A stretch of 64,000 nt of DNA, from assembly GCF_014171575.1 (NCBI RefSeq), contig NZ_CP050453.1, positions 744,001 through 808,000 of the forward strand. Direction: 5' to 3'. Made by a program: the position numbers and the translations under genes. Shown in pieces: positions 47,351-57,514 of this stretch. The notes below the pieces were generated by a model. That model did no database searches. It was not told the origin of the DNA and was given only the letters and a program-made list of their open reading frames with translations. Position 1 is the stretch's first letter. Each line of letters starts with the position of its first letter. This DNA is from Microbacterium sp. Se63.02b (lineage in GTDB: Bacteria > Actinomycetota > Actinomycetes > Actinomycetales > Microbacteriaceae).

Positions 47351-47932
47351 CTAGGAGTCGTGCACCGCCGGGGGGAGCAGGGCGTCGATGAGGGCGGCCA
47401 TGATGCCGGGCATGTCGACGGACGGGTCGATCATCCACTGCAGCTGGAGTCCGTCGGATGCGGCCTGGATGACGCGGGCGAGGGTGTCGGGGTCGAGGGC
47501 GGAGTGCTGCTCCTCTCCGGCGAAGTTGTCCGCGATGGACTCCCGCAGGCGTGCACTGCGGTCGAGGAAATACGGGTGGGCCGGATGCTCGGGGTCGGCC
47601 GCATCCACCGAGAGGCGGGAGAAGAGCGCGACGAGTCCCGGGACCTCGGTGTTATGGCGGATCACGTCGATGAACGCGGTTCTGGCTTCGGTGTCGCTGA
47701 GGCCGGCGGGGTCGAGGCCGTCGTGCTCGTCGCGCTTGCGGAGGACCTCGGTGAAGAGCTCCTCTTTCGAGCCGAAGTAATGCAGAAGGGCGGCAGGGGT
47801 GACGCCGACGACCTCGGCGATCTCCTTGAGGGAGGCGTTCTGGTAGCCCTTGCGCCCGATCACGTCGAGCGCGCTCTCCAGGATCTCCTCGCGTCGCGCG
47901 ACACCCTTCGCGTATGAACCTCGTCGAGCCAT
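47351..47932 (-). CDS. TetR-family regulator
   Basis: This 193-residue protein has an N-terminal helix-turn-helix (REEILESALDVIGRKGYQNAS, then LKEIAEVVGVTPAALLHYFGSKEELF) and a variable ligand-binding C-terminus. It is divergent from the GH3 gene and probably controls it. TAGTGT ends exactly six bases before the ATG, so a leaderless message is predicted. Two copies of CTAATMCTGAA (47942-47952 and 47966-47976) lie in the shared promoter region and may be its operator. Confidence 0.88.
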   Translation of the reverse strand: MARRGSYAKGVARREEILESALDVIGRKGYQNASLKEIAEVVGVTPAALLHYFGSKEELFTEVLRKRDEHDGLDPAGLSDTEARTAFIDVIRHNTEVPGLVALFSRLSVDAADPEHPAHPYFLDRSARLRESIADNFAGEEQHSALDPDTLARVIQAASDGLQLQWMIDPSVDMPGIMAALIDALLPPAVHDS

Positions 47933-48026
47933 GCTTCGACACTAATCCTGAATGACGTTTGAAATCTAATACTGAAGAGCATAAGGTTTTCGCAAGGACA
48001 TCGACGTCGCCCGCGAAAGGAACACA

Positions 48027-50300
48027 ATGACCGAGAACTCGGCTTCCGACCTCACGCTCGAGGAGAAGGCGTCGCTCACCAGCGGTGCGGACTTCTGGAC
48101 CACGAAGGCCATCGACCGCGTGGGCATCCCCTCGGTGATGATGACGGATGGACCGCACGGCCTGCGCAAGCAGTCCGGCAGCTCCGACCACCTCGGCCTC
48201 GCCGACAGCGTCCCCGCGACGTGCTTTCCGCCGGCCGTCGGCATCGGCTCCTCCTTCGACCCGGAGATCATCGAGCGGGTGGGCGCCGCGATAGGGGTGG
48301 AGGCCGCGATCGAGAACGTCGCCGTCGTCCTCGGCCCGGGCATCAACATCAAGCGCTCGCCGCTGTGCGGTCGCAACTTCGAGTACTTCTCCGAGGACCC
48401 GATCGTGTCGGGCGTGCTCGGCGCCGCCTCGGTCCGAGGTGTGCAGTCGAAGGGCGTCGGCACTTCACTGAAGCACTTCGCCGCGAACAACCAGGAGTTC
48501 GACCGCATGCGCGCGAGCTCCGACGTCGACCCCCGCCCCCTGCGCGAGATCTACCTGCGCGGGTTCGAGCGGGTCGTGAAGGACGCCGCCCCGTGGACGG
48601 TCATGTGCTCGTACAACAAGCTCAATGGCGTGTGGACCTCGGAGGACCCGTGGCTGCTCACGAGCGTGCTGCGTGACGACTGGGGCTTCGGCGGCCTCGT
48701 CGTCTCGGACTGGGGCGCGGTGAACGACCGCGTCGCGGGTATCGCCGCCGGGCTCGACCTGGAGATGCCCGCATCGGGTGGACGCACGGATGCCCAGCTC
48801 GTCGCGGCCGTGCGCGCCGGGACGCTCGAGGAGAGCGTGCTCGACACAGCCGCCTCCCGGGCCATCGAGCTCGTGCGCAAGGCCGGCGCGCGTCCGGCTG
48901 TGGACGGACCGCTCGACGTCGATGCGCACCATGCGCTCGCCCGCGAGGCGGCCGGTCGGTCGATCGTGCTGCTGAAGAACGAGGGCGCGCTGCTGCCGCT
49001 CGCCCCCGAGCAGCGAATCGCCGTGATCGGCGCGTTCGCGACGGAGCCGCGCTTCCAAGGGGCGGGTTCATCGCTGATCAACCCCACCCGGGTCGACAAG
49101 GCCCTCGACGAGCTGCGCGCGGTCGGCGGAGACAACGTCAGCTACGCGGCAGGCTTCGCGGTCGAGGGCGGAGCCATCGCTGCCTCTGGACGGACTGCCG
49201 ACGACCTTCGGGCCGAGGCGGTCGAGACCGCCGGTGCGGCGGACGTGGCGGTGCTCTTCCTCGGTCTCCCGGCGGCAGAGGAGTCGGAGGGGTTCGATCG
49301 TGAGCACATCGACCTTCCCGCGGAGCAGCTCGCCGTGCTGGATGCGGTGCTCGAGGTGAACCGACGCGTCGTGGTCGTGCTCTCCAACGGTGGCGTGGTG
49401 GCCCTGCCTTTCGCCGACCGTGTTCCGGCGATCGTCGAGGGCTGGTTGCTCGGACAAGCCGGGGGCAGCGCCGTCGCCGATGTGCTCTACGGCGCCGTCA
49501 ACCCCTCCGGAAAGCTGACCGAGACCGTGCCCGTGCGTCTGGAGGACAACCCGTCCTTCGGCAACTTTCCCGGAGAGTTCGGCCACGTGCGCTACGGCGA
49601 GGGCCTGCTGGTCGGGTACCGGTGGTACGACGCGAAGGGCCTCGATGTGACCTTCCCGTTCGGCCACGGGCTGTCGTACACGAGCTTCGACTATGCGCCG
49701 GCGACCGTCGAAGTGGGCGCGAGCGGAGACATCGTCGTGGGGGTCGATGTCACGAACTCGGGCGATCGTGACGGGCGCGAGGTCGTGCAGGTATATGTGG
49801 CGCCGGAGCAGTCGATCGTGCAGCGTGCGCCGCGTGAGCTCAAGGCATTCGCCTCGGTCGCGCTCGCCGCGGGGGAGACCCGTACGGTCGAGCTGGTCGT
49901 GCGCCGGGAAGACCTCGCCTACTGGGACGTGCGTGTCGACCGGTGGATCGTCGAGGGCGGCACGTACGTCGTCGATGTGGCCGTATCGAGCCGTGACATC
50001 CGGTCGACATCGACCGTCGACCTCGCCGGCGACGAGGTGCGTCAGGAACTCACCATGAACTCTTCGGTGGGCGATCTCATGGCGCATCCGGTCGCGGGGC
50101 CCATCGTGCAGCAGGCGCTCGGCGGTCTGATGGGCGGGCAGGCCGGCGATGCGGCGGCGGCGTCGATGATGCCGAATGACGAAGCAATGGAGAAGATGAT
50201 GGCCTCGTTCCCGATCGGTCGACTCGCCGGGTTCCCTGGCCTGCCTGTGACCTTCGAGCAGATCGAGCAGCTGATCGCGTCGGCAAACGCGGAGGGATAA
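48027..50300 (+). CDS. GH3 beta-glucosidase
   Basis: This 757-residue protein has the three GH3 parts: an N-terminal barrel (MMTDGPHGLRKQ, LKHFAANNQEFDR) with the nucleophile Asp near residue 228 in VVSDWGAVNDR, an alpha/beta sandwich (VLLKNEGALLPLAP), and a fibronectin type III-like C-terminal domain (VGVDVTNSGDRDGREVVQVYV). It lacks a signal peptide, so it acts inside the cell. The start has a GAAAGGAAC site. It is divergent from a TetR gene that may control it. Confidence 0.94.
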   Translation: MTENSASDLTLEEKASLTSGADFWTTKAIDRVGIPSVMMTDGPHGLRKQSGSSDHLGLADSVPATCFPPAVGIGSSFDPEIIERVGAAIGVEAAIENVAVVLGPGINIKRSPLCGRNFEYFSEDPIVSGVLGAASVRGVQSKGVGTSLKHFAANNQEFDRMRASSDVDPRPLREIYLRGFERVVKDAAPWTVMCSYNKLNGVWTSEDPWLLTSVLRDDWGFGGLVVSDWGAVNDRVAGIAAGLDLEMPASGGRTDAQLVAAVRAGTLEESVLDTAASRAIELVRKAGARPAVDGPLDVDAHHALAREAAGRSIVLLKNEGALLPLAPEQRIAVIGAFATEPRFQGAGSSLINPTRVDKALDELRAVGGDNVSYAAGFAVEGGAIAASGRTADDLRAEAVETAGAADVAVLFLGLPAAEESEGFDREHIDLPAEQLAVLDAVLEVNRRVVVVLSNGGVVALPFADRVPAIVEGWLLGQAGGSAVADVLYGAVNPSGKLTETVPVRLEDNPSFGNFPGEFGHVRYGEGLLVGYRWYDAKGLDVTFPFGHGLSYTSFDYAPATVEVGASGDIVVGVDVTNSGDRDGREVVQVYVAPEQSIVQRAPRELKAFASVALAAGETRTVELVVRREDLAYWDVRVDRWIVEGGTYVVDVAVSSRDIRSTSTVDLAGDEVRQELTMNSSVGDLMAHPVAGPIVQQALGGLMGGQAGDAAAASMMPNDEAMEKMMASFPIGRLAGFPGLPVTFEQIEQLIASANAEG

Positions 50301-50344
50301 GTTCGAGCGGGCTCCGGCTCACGCGGGAGCCCCCACGGTCAAAG

Positions 50345-50383
50345 AGATGCGGCACCCGGGAACATGTCCCGGGTGCCGCATCT
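50345..50383. terminator. Strong bidirectional terminator
   Basis: AGATGCGGCACCCGGGA (50345-50361) and TCCCGGGTGCCGCATCT (50367-50383) form a perfect 17-base stem with a 5-base loop between the convergent GH3 gene and the surface protein gene. It lacks a clear T-run but the stem is very stable. Confidence 0.8.
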
Positions 50384-50396
50384 GGCTAGATCACGA

Positions 50397-52271
50397 TCAG
50401 TGCTTCACGCCCTTCCGTCGTGCGACGAACACAGCGCCGCCGGCGATGAGCGGTCCCAGGCCGAGAAGCGCGGCCGTGCCCGCTGCGAACGACGAGCCGG
50501 TCTGCGCCAGTCCCGTCGGAGGGGTGGTCGGAGGGGTCGTCGGCGGCGTGGCCGGAGGCGTCTCCGGTGTGGTGGGCGGCGGTACCAGGGTCGTCGGGTT
50601 CTCGAGGTCGACGGCGAGTGCCTGGTCGGCGTCGGTCACGGTGACGGTGGCGGTGGTGCCGAGGGTCTTGCCGCCTGCGGTGAAGACGGGGTCGCCGTAC
50701 TTCACGGTGCCCTGGTCGGTGGTGACCGATTTGGGTGCGACTTCGGTGAAGGTGACCTCGGTGCCGACCGGGAGGGTGGCGTCGATCGCGGCGGTGTCGC
50801 CGTCGGCGATCGTGAGGTCGCCTTCGGTCGCGGTGCCGTCGACGGTGTACGCGTAGTGGACCGTGTACTTCGCGTCGGGGACCAGTGCGGCGCCCGCGCC
50901 GGTGACGTGCTTCGTCACCGAGACCGTGCCGGTGGGCGGCGGTACGACGAGAGCGGAGTTGTCGAGCGTGAGCGCGACGGTGGTGTTGTCGCCCGGTGTG
51001 ACGGAGTAGGTCCCGTCACCGTTGTCGGTGACGCCAGGGCCGGAGATCGTGTAGTCGGCCCAGTCGACCCCCGCGATGGTGGGGATATCGACCTCGGAGA
51101 TCACGAACGTCGATCCGATCGGGTACCGCTCGGACTGCACGCGGTTGGCCTCTCCGGCCTTGACGGTCATGTCTCGGGCGTCGCCTGCGACGGTGTAGTG
51201 CACGGTGAACTCGGTGTCTGCGGGAACGAGCGATGCGCCCTCGCCGGAGACGGCCTTGGCGATCGAGAAGCGCGCGTAGGACTTGGCATCTCCGTCACCG
51301 CCGCCCGATGCCTGGTATGTGAAGGTCGTGCCCACCGTCGTGGACTGCACGGTCGCCTCGTTGGCGTAGGCGTCGCCGGGGAAGAAGGACCCGTCGGGCG
51401 TGGTGTAGTAGATGACCTGATACGCGCGAGCCTGGTCTGCCGGGACATTGCCGATGGTGAGGGTGAACGACTTGCCGCCCGCGGCGAAGGTGTTCTGCAC
51501 GAAGTCCGACGCAGGAACAGCGGTGGCGGGCCCGGTGAGGTTGCCGTTGCCGTCGACGGCACGCCATTCGGCGCGCACCTGCCCTGTCAGCGTGTGGTTC
51601 TCGAGCTGCAGCGAGCCGGGCACGAGAGTGTCCTGGATCGTGAACTGCCCGCCAGAGGCGACGGAGCTGGGGACATTGATCGTCCAGCCCCAGACGCCTT
51701 TGTCGAACGACTGCCATCCGTCCTTCGACACCTTGGTCGGGGCGGGGCTGGTGCCGACGATCGGTCCGCCTCCCGGAATCCCCACCGGCACGAACGTGTT
51801 GCCGATCTGGAACTCGAGGGTCGAGTCCGTGGTCGACTTGATGGCCTGAGCCTTGAACCAGAGGCTTCCGCTGATGTCTTCCTTGCCGTTGACGAAGTCC
51901 GTCAGCGTGCAGGTGAGGACCGGTGCGGCATCCTCGCTGATCGTGCAGGTACCGACCAGATCCCCCGCGGGGTTGTTGAGGTCGAATGCACCACCCGCGA
52001 TATTGTGCAGCTCGGTCGGCAGCGTCATCCCGAACGTCTCACCTCCGACCGCGCCGTTGGGCACGGACCAGTCGGCCGTCACGGTGAAGATGTCACCGAC
52101 CTCCGCGGGAGCCGACTCCCCGGTGTCGAACGCCATCTGCACGTTCGTGATCGCGTCGGGATATGTGTACGTGGCGGCTGAAGCCGTAGCCCCGGCGGAG
52201 ATGACCCCCAGCGTCGCCAGCCCCACCACCGTCACCGATGATAAGAGCTTCTTGAGCGATTTGATGCGCAT
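50397..52271 (-). CDS. Sortase-anchored surface protein with two DUF5979-like domains
   Basis: This 624-residue protein has a signal peptide (LLSSVTVVGLATLGVISAGA), an Ig-like adhesin N-terminus (about 35-330), two DUF5979-like repeats (about 340-440, YARFSIAKAVSGEGASLVPA; and 450-545, VTKHVTGAGAALVPDA) and a Pro/Thr stalk. A sorting signal (LAQTG, then a hydrophobic segment and RRKGVKH) ends the chain. LAQTG is a variant of LPXTG. It likely displays a binding domain on the cell wall; the ligand is unknown. The ATG has an AGGGGAACG site. It is upstream-adjacent to a paralogous surface protein gene. Confidence 0.88.
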   Translation of the reverse strand: MRIKSLKKLLSSVTVVGLATLGVISAGATASAATYTYPDAITNVQMAFDTGESAPAEVGDIFTVTADWSVPNGAVGGETFGMTLPTELHNIAGGAFDLNNPAGDLVGTCTISEDAAPVLTCTLTDFVNGKEDISGSLWFKAQAIKSTTDSTLEFQIGNTFVPVGIPGGGPIVGTSPAPTKVSKDGWQSFDKGVWGWTINVPSSVASGGQFTIQDTLVPGSLQLENHTLTGQVRAEWRAVDGNGNLTGPATAVPASDFVQNTFAAGGKSFTLTIGNVPADQARAYQVIYYTTPDGSFFPGDAYANEATVQSTTVGTTFTYQASGGGDGDAKSYARFSIAKAVSGEGASLVPADTEFTVHYTVAGDARDMTVKAGEANRVQSERYPIGSTFVISEVDIPTIAGVDWADYTISGPGVTDNGDGTYSVTPGDNTTVALTLDNSALVVPPPTGTVSVTKHVTGAGAALVPDAKYTVHYAYTVDGTATEGDLTIADGDTAAIDATLPVGTEVTFTEVAPKSVTTDQGTVKYGDPVFTAGGKTLGTTATVTVTDADQALAVDLENPTTLVPPPTTPETPPATPPTTPPTTPPTGLAQTGSSFAAGTAALLGLGPLIAGGAVFVARRKGVKH

Positions 52272-52386
52272 TTCGTTCCCCTAACGGCCCCCAGGCCCAT
52301 TGCGCTTAATGTTTGACGAGTAAGATGTTACTGCATGAAACGGCAGCTGTCATATGTGGTCGATTCTCGTGGGGGAAGGGCGGCGG

Positions 52387-53690
52387 TCAGCCGTCGAGTC
52401 GTCCCCGTCGGATGACCAGAGCGGACGTGACCGCAAGCGCCACCAAGGCCGCGACGAGCGCCGCGCCCAAACCGGTGATGACGGGAGCGACGACTGCCCG
52501 CGTGGCGGTCGGTCCTTCAGCTGACACGGCATCGCCGGCGCCGACGTATTCCGGTTGCGCTGGGTCGCCCTGCGGTGGGGTGAGATCCACGCCCTGTCCG
52601 CGCTCGGCGCGGGAAGCTTCGGGGCGTTGTGGCGTCTCTCCGTCGGGCGACATCGAAGACGCGTCGGTGGTCGCCGAGTCGGCCAGCGGCGCGACGCCCG
52701 CGACGGGTTCTGCGGACGTCGACGTGTCGGCCGCATCGAGCGCAGGGCTCTCCTCTTGGCTCGACGGGCCGGCGTCGGACAGAGAGCCGGGCGCGGCCGC
52801 GGGATCCGGTGCCGGGTCCGGAGCCGGCGCGGGCGGAGGAGCGGGGGCGGCCTGTTCCGGAGTGACCGGGATCGCCGGGGCGGTCGGGCCGGTCGGAGCG
52901 CCCGGGTCGGCCGGAGTGCCCGGATCGGTCGGAGTGACCGGGTCGGTCGGGCCTGCCGGATCGGTTGGAGTGCCCGGGTCGGTCGGGTCCGTCGGGCCGG
53001 TCGGAGCGCCCGGGTCGGCCGGAGTGCCCGGGTCGGCCGGAGTGCCCGGGTCGGCCGGAGTGACCGGGTCGGTCGGATCGGTCGGAGTGACCGGGTCGGT
53101 CGGGCCCGCCGGATCGGTCGGAGCGCCGGGGTCGCCGGGGTATCGCCCTCGCCATGCCCGGGTGTCGGGAGCCCGGGCATGACGATGGGTGCGCCGCCGG
53201 GGATTCCCACGCTCACGAGATCCACCCCGATGCGGAAGCCGAGGCTCGAGCCCGCAGAGGCGGTCGCGGCGACGGCCGGGAAGTGGAGCGAGCCCTCGAC
53301 GCCCTCCCTCCTGCGATGGACTGCCCCCAGCAGTGTGCAGGTGAGTGCCGGGCCGGCGCCCCCACCGACGGCGCAGGTGGCCGCGGGCTGTCCGTGGGTG
53401 TCGGAGGCGACGAAAGGCACTTCGTCCACGCCGCGCAACTCCGGCGGCAGGACCATGTCGAACCTCGCACCGCGATCCGCTCCGGCGGGCACGGCCCAGT
53501 CCGCCGTGATCTGGAACGCCCCTCCGACGTATGCGGCGTCGGCGCCGTCCGCGAATTCCAGGTGGATGTCGGTGAACGCCCCCGCGTCGTCGGCCGCGAG
53601 TGCCGTCGAGCTCGCCGAGGCGATGCCGATCGCCACGAGCCCCATCGCCGTCGTCGGCGCGATGACGCGCCACATCGTCTTCTTTCGCAT
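52387..53690 (-). CDS. Second surface protein with (DPGTP)-type repeats, frameshifted
   Basis: The N-terminal 170 residues are paralogous to those of the neighbouring surface protein (FTDIHLEFADGADAAYVGG, ITADWAVPAGADRGARFDM). The frame breaks in the GGGG run at 53137-53140; one added base continues into a long Pro/Asp/Thr/Gly repeat tract, an acidic segment and a C-terminal membrane span (VAALVALAVTSALVIRRGRLDG). No LPXTG-like motif is present. The joined protein has about 434 residues. GGGGAGG precedes the ATG at 53690. It probably spans the wall through the repeat stalk. Confidence 0.8.
52871..53140 (-). repeat. Coding repeat of DPGTPA/DPTDP units
   Basis: Within the second surface protein gene, short imperfect repeats encode Pro-Asp-Pro-Gly-Thr/Ala-Pro units (DPVTPADPGTPADPGTPADP and relatives). 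At the DNA level GGAGTGCCCGGGTCGG recurs several times. The tract would form an extended, rod-like stalk. Such tandem repeats can change copy number by slippage. Confidence 0.8.
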
Positions 53691-53804
53691 GTCGCCATGC
53701 CTCCCCAGTATCGATACCCCTGAGGCGCGTCCCCACGCGCACAGTAAAGTATTACACGACACCGGTGCGAGGGGTTCACCGCGAGAAGGGGTGAGGCTGT
53801 GAGG

Positions 53805-54812
53805 TCAGCCCGTGGTGGAGCGGCGCACGATGAGTTCGGGTGGGAAGACCGTCTGCCGCGGGATGCTGTCGGGGTCGGCTGCCTCTTCGAGCACGATGCG
53901 GAGCGCGGTGCGTCCGATCATCCGGCTCGGCTGCCGGATCGAGGAGAGCGGAACGGCGGCCGCGGCGGCGAACGGGATGTCGTCGAATCCGATCAGGGCG
54001 ATCTCGTCGGGGACGAGCACCCGGCCACCTGCGGCGAGGGACTGCAGCAGACCGAGCGCCAGGAGATCGTTGGCGGCGAACAGCGCGTCAGGCCATTCAC
54101 GACGCGGACGGGTGAGGAGCCGCGCTCCTGCCGCGGCGCCCTCCTCCACGGTCATGGCCGCCGTGGGGACGACCTCCAGGTCGACGTGTACGGAGGCGTT
54201 CTCGGCGGCGGCGCGCGCGCCGGCCAGTCGATCGGTCACCTGGCGCATGTCGAAGGGGCCGCCGACGAAGGCGATGCGGCGTCGCCCGACCTCGATCAGA
54301 TGCTCCACGGCGAGCCTTCCGCCGGCGACGCTGTCGACGGAGACGGAGGAGAACCCGCTGTCTGCGCTGAACCTGTCGACGAGCACCGTCGCGATGCCGC
54401 TCGCACGGAACCGACGCAGCTGCGTCATCACGTCGCCGTATGGCGCGATCAGCAGACCGCGCACCTGCTGCTCGCGGAACAGATCGAGGTACACCTTCTC
54501 GCGGGAGGGGTCGTCGTCGGTGTTGCCGTACAGGATCGCGATGCCGTGACTGGATGCCTCGTCCTCGGCGCCGCGGACGACGTCGCTGTAGAACGGGTTC
54601 TGCCCGTCGAGGACCACGAATCCGACGGTGGTGCTGACGCCGGCGCGCAGCTTGCGGGCGGCATCGTTGCGCACGTATCCGAGTTCCTCGATGGCGCGGC
54701 TCACGCGAGCGACGGAATCGCTCGAGACCTCTTCCGGCCGGTTCAGGACGTTCGACACCGTGCCGACGGAGACGCCCGCACGGAGGGCGACATCGCGGAT
54801 GCTGACCGCCAC
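53805..54812 (-). CDS. LacI-family regulator, probable rhamnose regulator
   Basis: This 335-residue protein has an N-terminal helix-turn-helix (SIRDVALRAGVSVGTVSNVL) and a sugar-binding core ending SSIRQPSRMIGRTALRIVL. It is divergent from the rhamnose transporter operon and its likely operator lies between them (54902-54913). By analogy to actinobacterial rhamnose loci it would repress transport until rhamnose or a derivative binds. The GTG start has a GAGAGGAC site. Effector identity is inferred from context. Confidence 0.85.
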   Translation of the reverse strand: MAVSIRDVALRAGVSVGTVSNVLNRPEEVSSDSVARVSRAIEELGYVRNDAARKLRAGVSTTVGFVVLDGQNPFYSDVVRGAEDEASSHGIAILYGNTDDDPSREKVYLDLFREQQVRGLLIAPYGDVMTQLRRFRASGIATVLVDRFSADSGFSSVSVDSVAGGRLAVEHLIEVGRRRIAFVGGPFDMRQVTDRLAGARAAAENASVHVDLEVVPTAAMTVEEGAAAGARLLTRPRREWPDALFAANDLLALGLLQSLAAGGRVLVPDEIALIGFDDIPFAAAAAVPLSSIRQPSRMIGRTALRIVLEEAADPDSIPRQTVFPPELIVRRSTTG

Positions 54813-54858
54813 TGTTGTCCTCTCGTCGTCGGGTGGATCACGGTTCGGGTATCAGGGC

Positions 54859-54913
54859 TTGACCTGACGCTCGCATCACATACACTAGCCTGAAACCCAC
54901 CTGAATCGATTCA
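54859..54913 (+). promoter_or_regulatory. Rhamnose operon promoter and LacI operator
   Basis: TTGACC (54859-54864) and TACACT (54881-54886) with a 16-base spacer form a good promoter. The perfect 12-base palindrome TGAATCGATTCA (54902-54913) lies downstream of the -10, near the transcript start, where a bound LacI protein would block elongation. The gene start is at 54961 with GAGAGGAAAG before it. Confidence 0.7.
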
Positions 54914-54960
54914 TCTCGGTTCATTCCGAACATCATCCCCCTCAACGGAGAGGAAAGCCA

Positions 54961-56489
54961 GTGGCCGACGACGCACACGCCCGCAGTGCTCCCCCCACCG
55001 CGCTGGAACTGCATCGCGTCGTGAAGTCCTTCGGGCCGGTCATCGCACTGCGCTCCGGAAGCCTCACGCTCCAGTCCGGTTCGATCCACGCCCTCATCGG
55101 CGAGAACGGCGCGGGCAAGTCCACGCTCGTGAAGATCATGGCCGGGCTGTACCGTCGCGACTCCGGAGACTTCCGCCTCCACGGCGAAGAGGTCGACTTC
55201 ACCAGCACGGCGCAGTCCAAGGCCGCTGGCATCGCCGTGATCTACCAGGAGCCGACGCTCTTCCCCGATCTCTCCGTCACCGAGAACATCTTCATGGGCC
55301 GGCAGCCCACGCGCGCCCTCGGCCGCATCGATCGCAAGGCGATGCGCACCGAGGTCGATCAGATCTTCCGCCGGCTCGGCGTCGCGCTCGACCCCGATCG
55401 CATCACCGAGGGGCTGTCGATCGCCGACCAGCAGATCATCGAGATCGCCAAGGCGATCTCCCTCGACGCCAGCGTGCTGATCATGGACGAGCCCACCGCT
55501 GCCCTCAGCGGCGTGGAGGTCGACCGCCTGTTCGCGGTCGCGAGGAGCCTGCGCGACGAGGGACGCGCGATCCTGTTCATCTCGCACCGCTTCGACGAGG
55601 TGTTCGATCTGTGCGACACGGTGACCGTGATGCGTGACGGCGCCTACATCGACACGACGCCCATCGCCGACACCACCGTCGACGACCTCGTGCGTCAGAT
55701 GGTCGGCCGCGACGTCACCGAGCTCTTCCCCAAGCAGGAGGCCGAGATCGGCGAACCACTGCTCGACGTGCGAGGCCTCACGAGCCCCGGAGTGTTCCAC
55801 GACATCACGTTCACGGTGCGAGCCGGTGAGATCGTCGCGCTCGCTGGTCTCGTGGGTGCGGGTCGCAGCGAGGTCGCGCGTGCCGTGTTCGGCGTCGACG
55901 CCTACCGGGAGGGGAGGTGCGGATGCTGGGCGCCGCGGTGCCGCGCCGCAACCCCACCGCCGCCATGCGCCACGGCCTGGCTCTCGTGCCGGAGGACCGA
56001 CGCAAGCAGGGGCTCGTGATCGATGCGAGCGTCGGTGGCAACATCACCCTCGCCATCCGCCGCACACTCGCCAGGTGGGGTCTCATCACCACCGGGATGG
56101 AGAACCGCGCGGCCGCGCTCTGGGCGTCGCGACTCGAGGTCAAGACGCACGCCCTCGACACGGTCGCGGCCACGCTTTCGGGCGGCAACCAGCAGAAGGT
56201 GGTCCTCGCCAAGTGGCTGGCCACCGACCCTCGGGTGCTGATCATCGACGAGCCCACCAGAGGCATCGACGTGGGTACGAAGTCCGAAGTGCACCGCCTG
56301 CTCTCGCAGCTCGCGGGCGAGGGGAGGGGAATCCTCATGATCTCGTCGGAGCTGCCGGAGGTCCTCGGCATGGCCGATCGCGTGCTCGTCATGCGAGAAG
56401 GACGCATCACCGCCGAGATCGCCCGCGAGGACGCCACCAGCGAGAACGTCATGTTCGCCGCGACCCACGCATCGGAGCAGCACGCATGA
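54961..56489 (+). CDS. Rhamnose ABC transporter ATPase (two nucleotide-binding domains), frameshifted
   Basis: The protein has two ABC domains, as in RbsA-type sugar importers. Domain 1 has [20 protein letters not shown] (Walker A), a signature variant [14 protein letters not shown], and [13 protein letters not shown] (Walker B). Domain 2 has [34 protein letters not shown] and [14 protein letters not shown]. The frame breaks at the GGGG run 55911-55914; one added G joins [15 protein letters not shown]. The joined length is about 509 residues. It starts at GTG and overlaps the first permease gene by four bases. Confidence 0.93.
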
Positions 56490-57514
56490 GCACCACGGCA
56501 ACCGCGGCACCAGCCCCCGCGATCGCGAAGAAGCCCGGCGGCATCGGCCGCGCCCGCGAGGTCGGGATCCTCGTCGCGCTGATCCTCGTCGTGATCGCCG
56601 CGACCGTGAAGAATCCGAACTTCCTGTTCAGCGCCGACGGCTGGCGCGACCTGCTGCTCACCCCCTCGATCCTCGTGCTCGTCGCAGTCGGGCAGGCGAT
56701 CGTCATCATCACCCGCAACGTCGACCTCTCGGTCGGCTCGGTCATGGGCCTCACGGCATTCCTCACCGGCCGCCTGTTCATGGACGTCCCCGGCATCCCG
56801 ATCGCCGTCGTGGTGATCGCCGCCGTGATCTTCGGGGGCCTGCTCGGACTCGTCAACGGTGCGCTGGTGGCGTTCGCCAAGGTGCCGGCGATGGTGATCA
56901 CCCTCGGCACCCTCTATGCCTATCGCGGCATAAACGTGCTCTGGACAGGCAGCGACCAGGTGCATCCGTCCGATCTCCCGAAGGCGTTCCTCGGGCTCGG
57001 CACCGAGCAGATCCTCACGATCCCGGTGCTGTCGATCGTCGCGATCGTCGTGCTGGCGATCGCCGCCTGGTACATGCGCAACACCCGGGGCGGGCGCGAG
57101 TACTACGCGATCGGCTCCGACCCCGCCGCCGCGGAGCTGTACGGTCTCAAGACCACGCGCCGCGTGCTCAGCGCCTTCGTGCTCTCGGGGGCGCTCGCCG
57201 GCCTCGCCGGTGTCTTCTACGTCGCCAGATACGGATCGGTCAGCTCGCAGGTCGGCTCCGGCTGGGAGCTGGATGCCGTGGGTGCCGCCGTCATCGGAGG
57301 CATCGCCATCACCGGCGGTGTCGGGTCGGTGTGGGGTGCCGCCATCGGCGCGATGCTGCTGATGACCATCAACAGGGCGCTGCCGATCCTCGGCATCCCG
57401 GACTTCTGGCAGCGCGCCGTCGTCGGCGTGCTCATCATCGGCGCGATCGTGCTGGACCGCGTGCTCGCCGTGCGGCAGAAACGTCAGCTCATCGAGGCGA
57501 GGGACGACTCATGA
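56486..57514 (+). CDS. Rhamnose ABC transporter permease 1
   Basis: This 342-residue membrane protein of the RbsC/BPD_transp_2 family has about nine spans and the family loop LVAVGQAIVIITRNVDLSVGS and AFVLSGALAGLAGVFYVAR. It forms part of the channel for the sugar. It overlaps the ATPase gene by four bases and the next permease by four bases (ATGA). Confidence 0.93.
   Translation: MSTTATAAPAPAIAKKPGGIGRAREVGILVALILVVIAATVKNPNFLFSADGWRDLLLTPSILVLVAVGQAIVIITRNVDLSVGSVMGLTAFLTGRLFMDVPGIPIAVVVIAAVIFGGLLGLVNGALVAFAKVPAMVITLGTLYAYRGINVLWTGSDQVHPSDLPKAFLGLGTEQILTIPVLSIVAIVVLAIAAWYMRNTRGGREYYAIGSDPAAAELYGLKTTRRVLSAFVLSGALAGLAGVFYVARYGSVSSQVGSGWELDAVGAAVIGGIAITGGVGSVWGAAIGAMLLMTINRALPILGIPDFWQRAVVGVLIIGAIVLDRVLAVRQKRQLIEARDDS

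Noticed and set aside
47942..47976. Two copies of CTAATMCTGAA as a sure TetR operator.
   Set aside because: TetR proteins normally bind palindromes, and these are direct repeats with a 13-base gap, so the assignment was kept only as a possibility.
52871..53140. Regular short repeats that might be a CRISPR array.
   Set aside because: Units are short, contiguous, in a reading frame and encode Pro-Asp-Pro repeats; there are no unique spacers and no cas genes.
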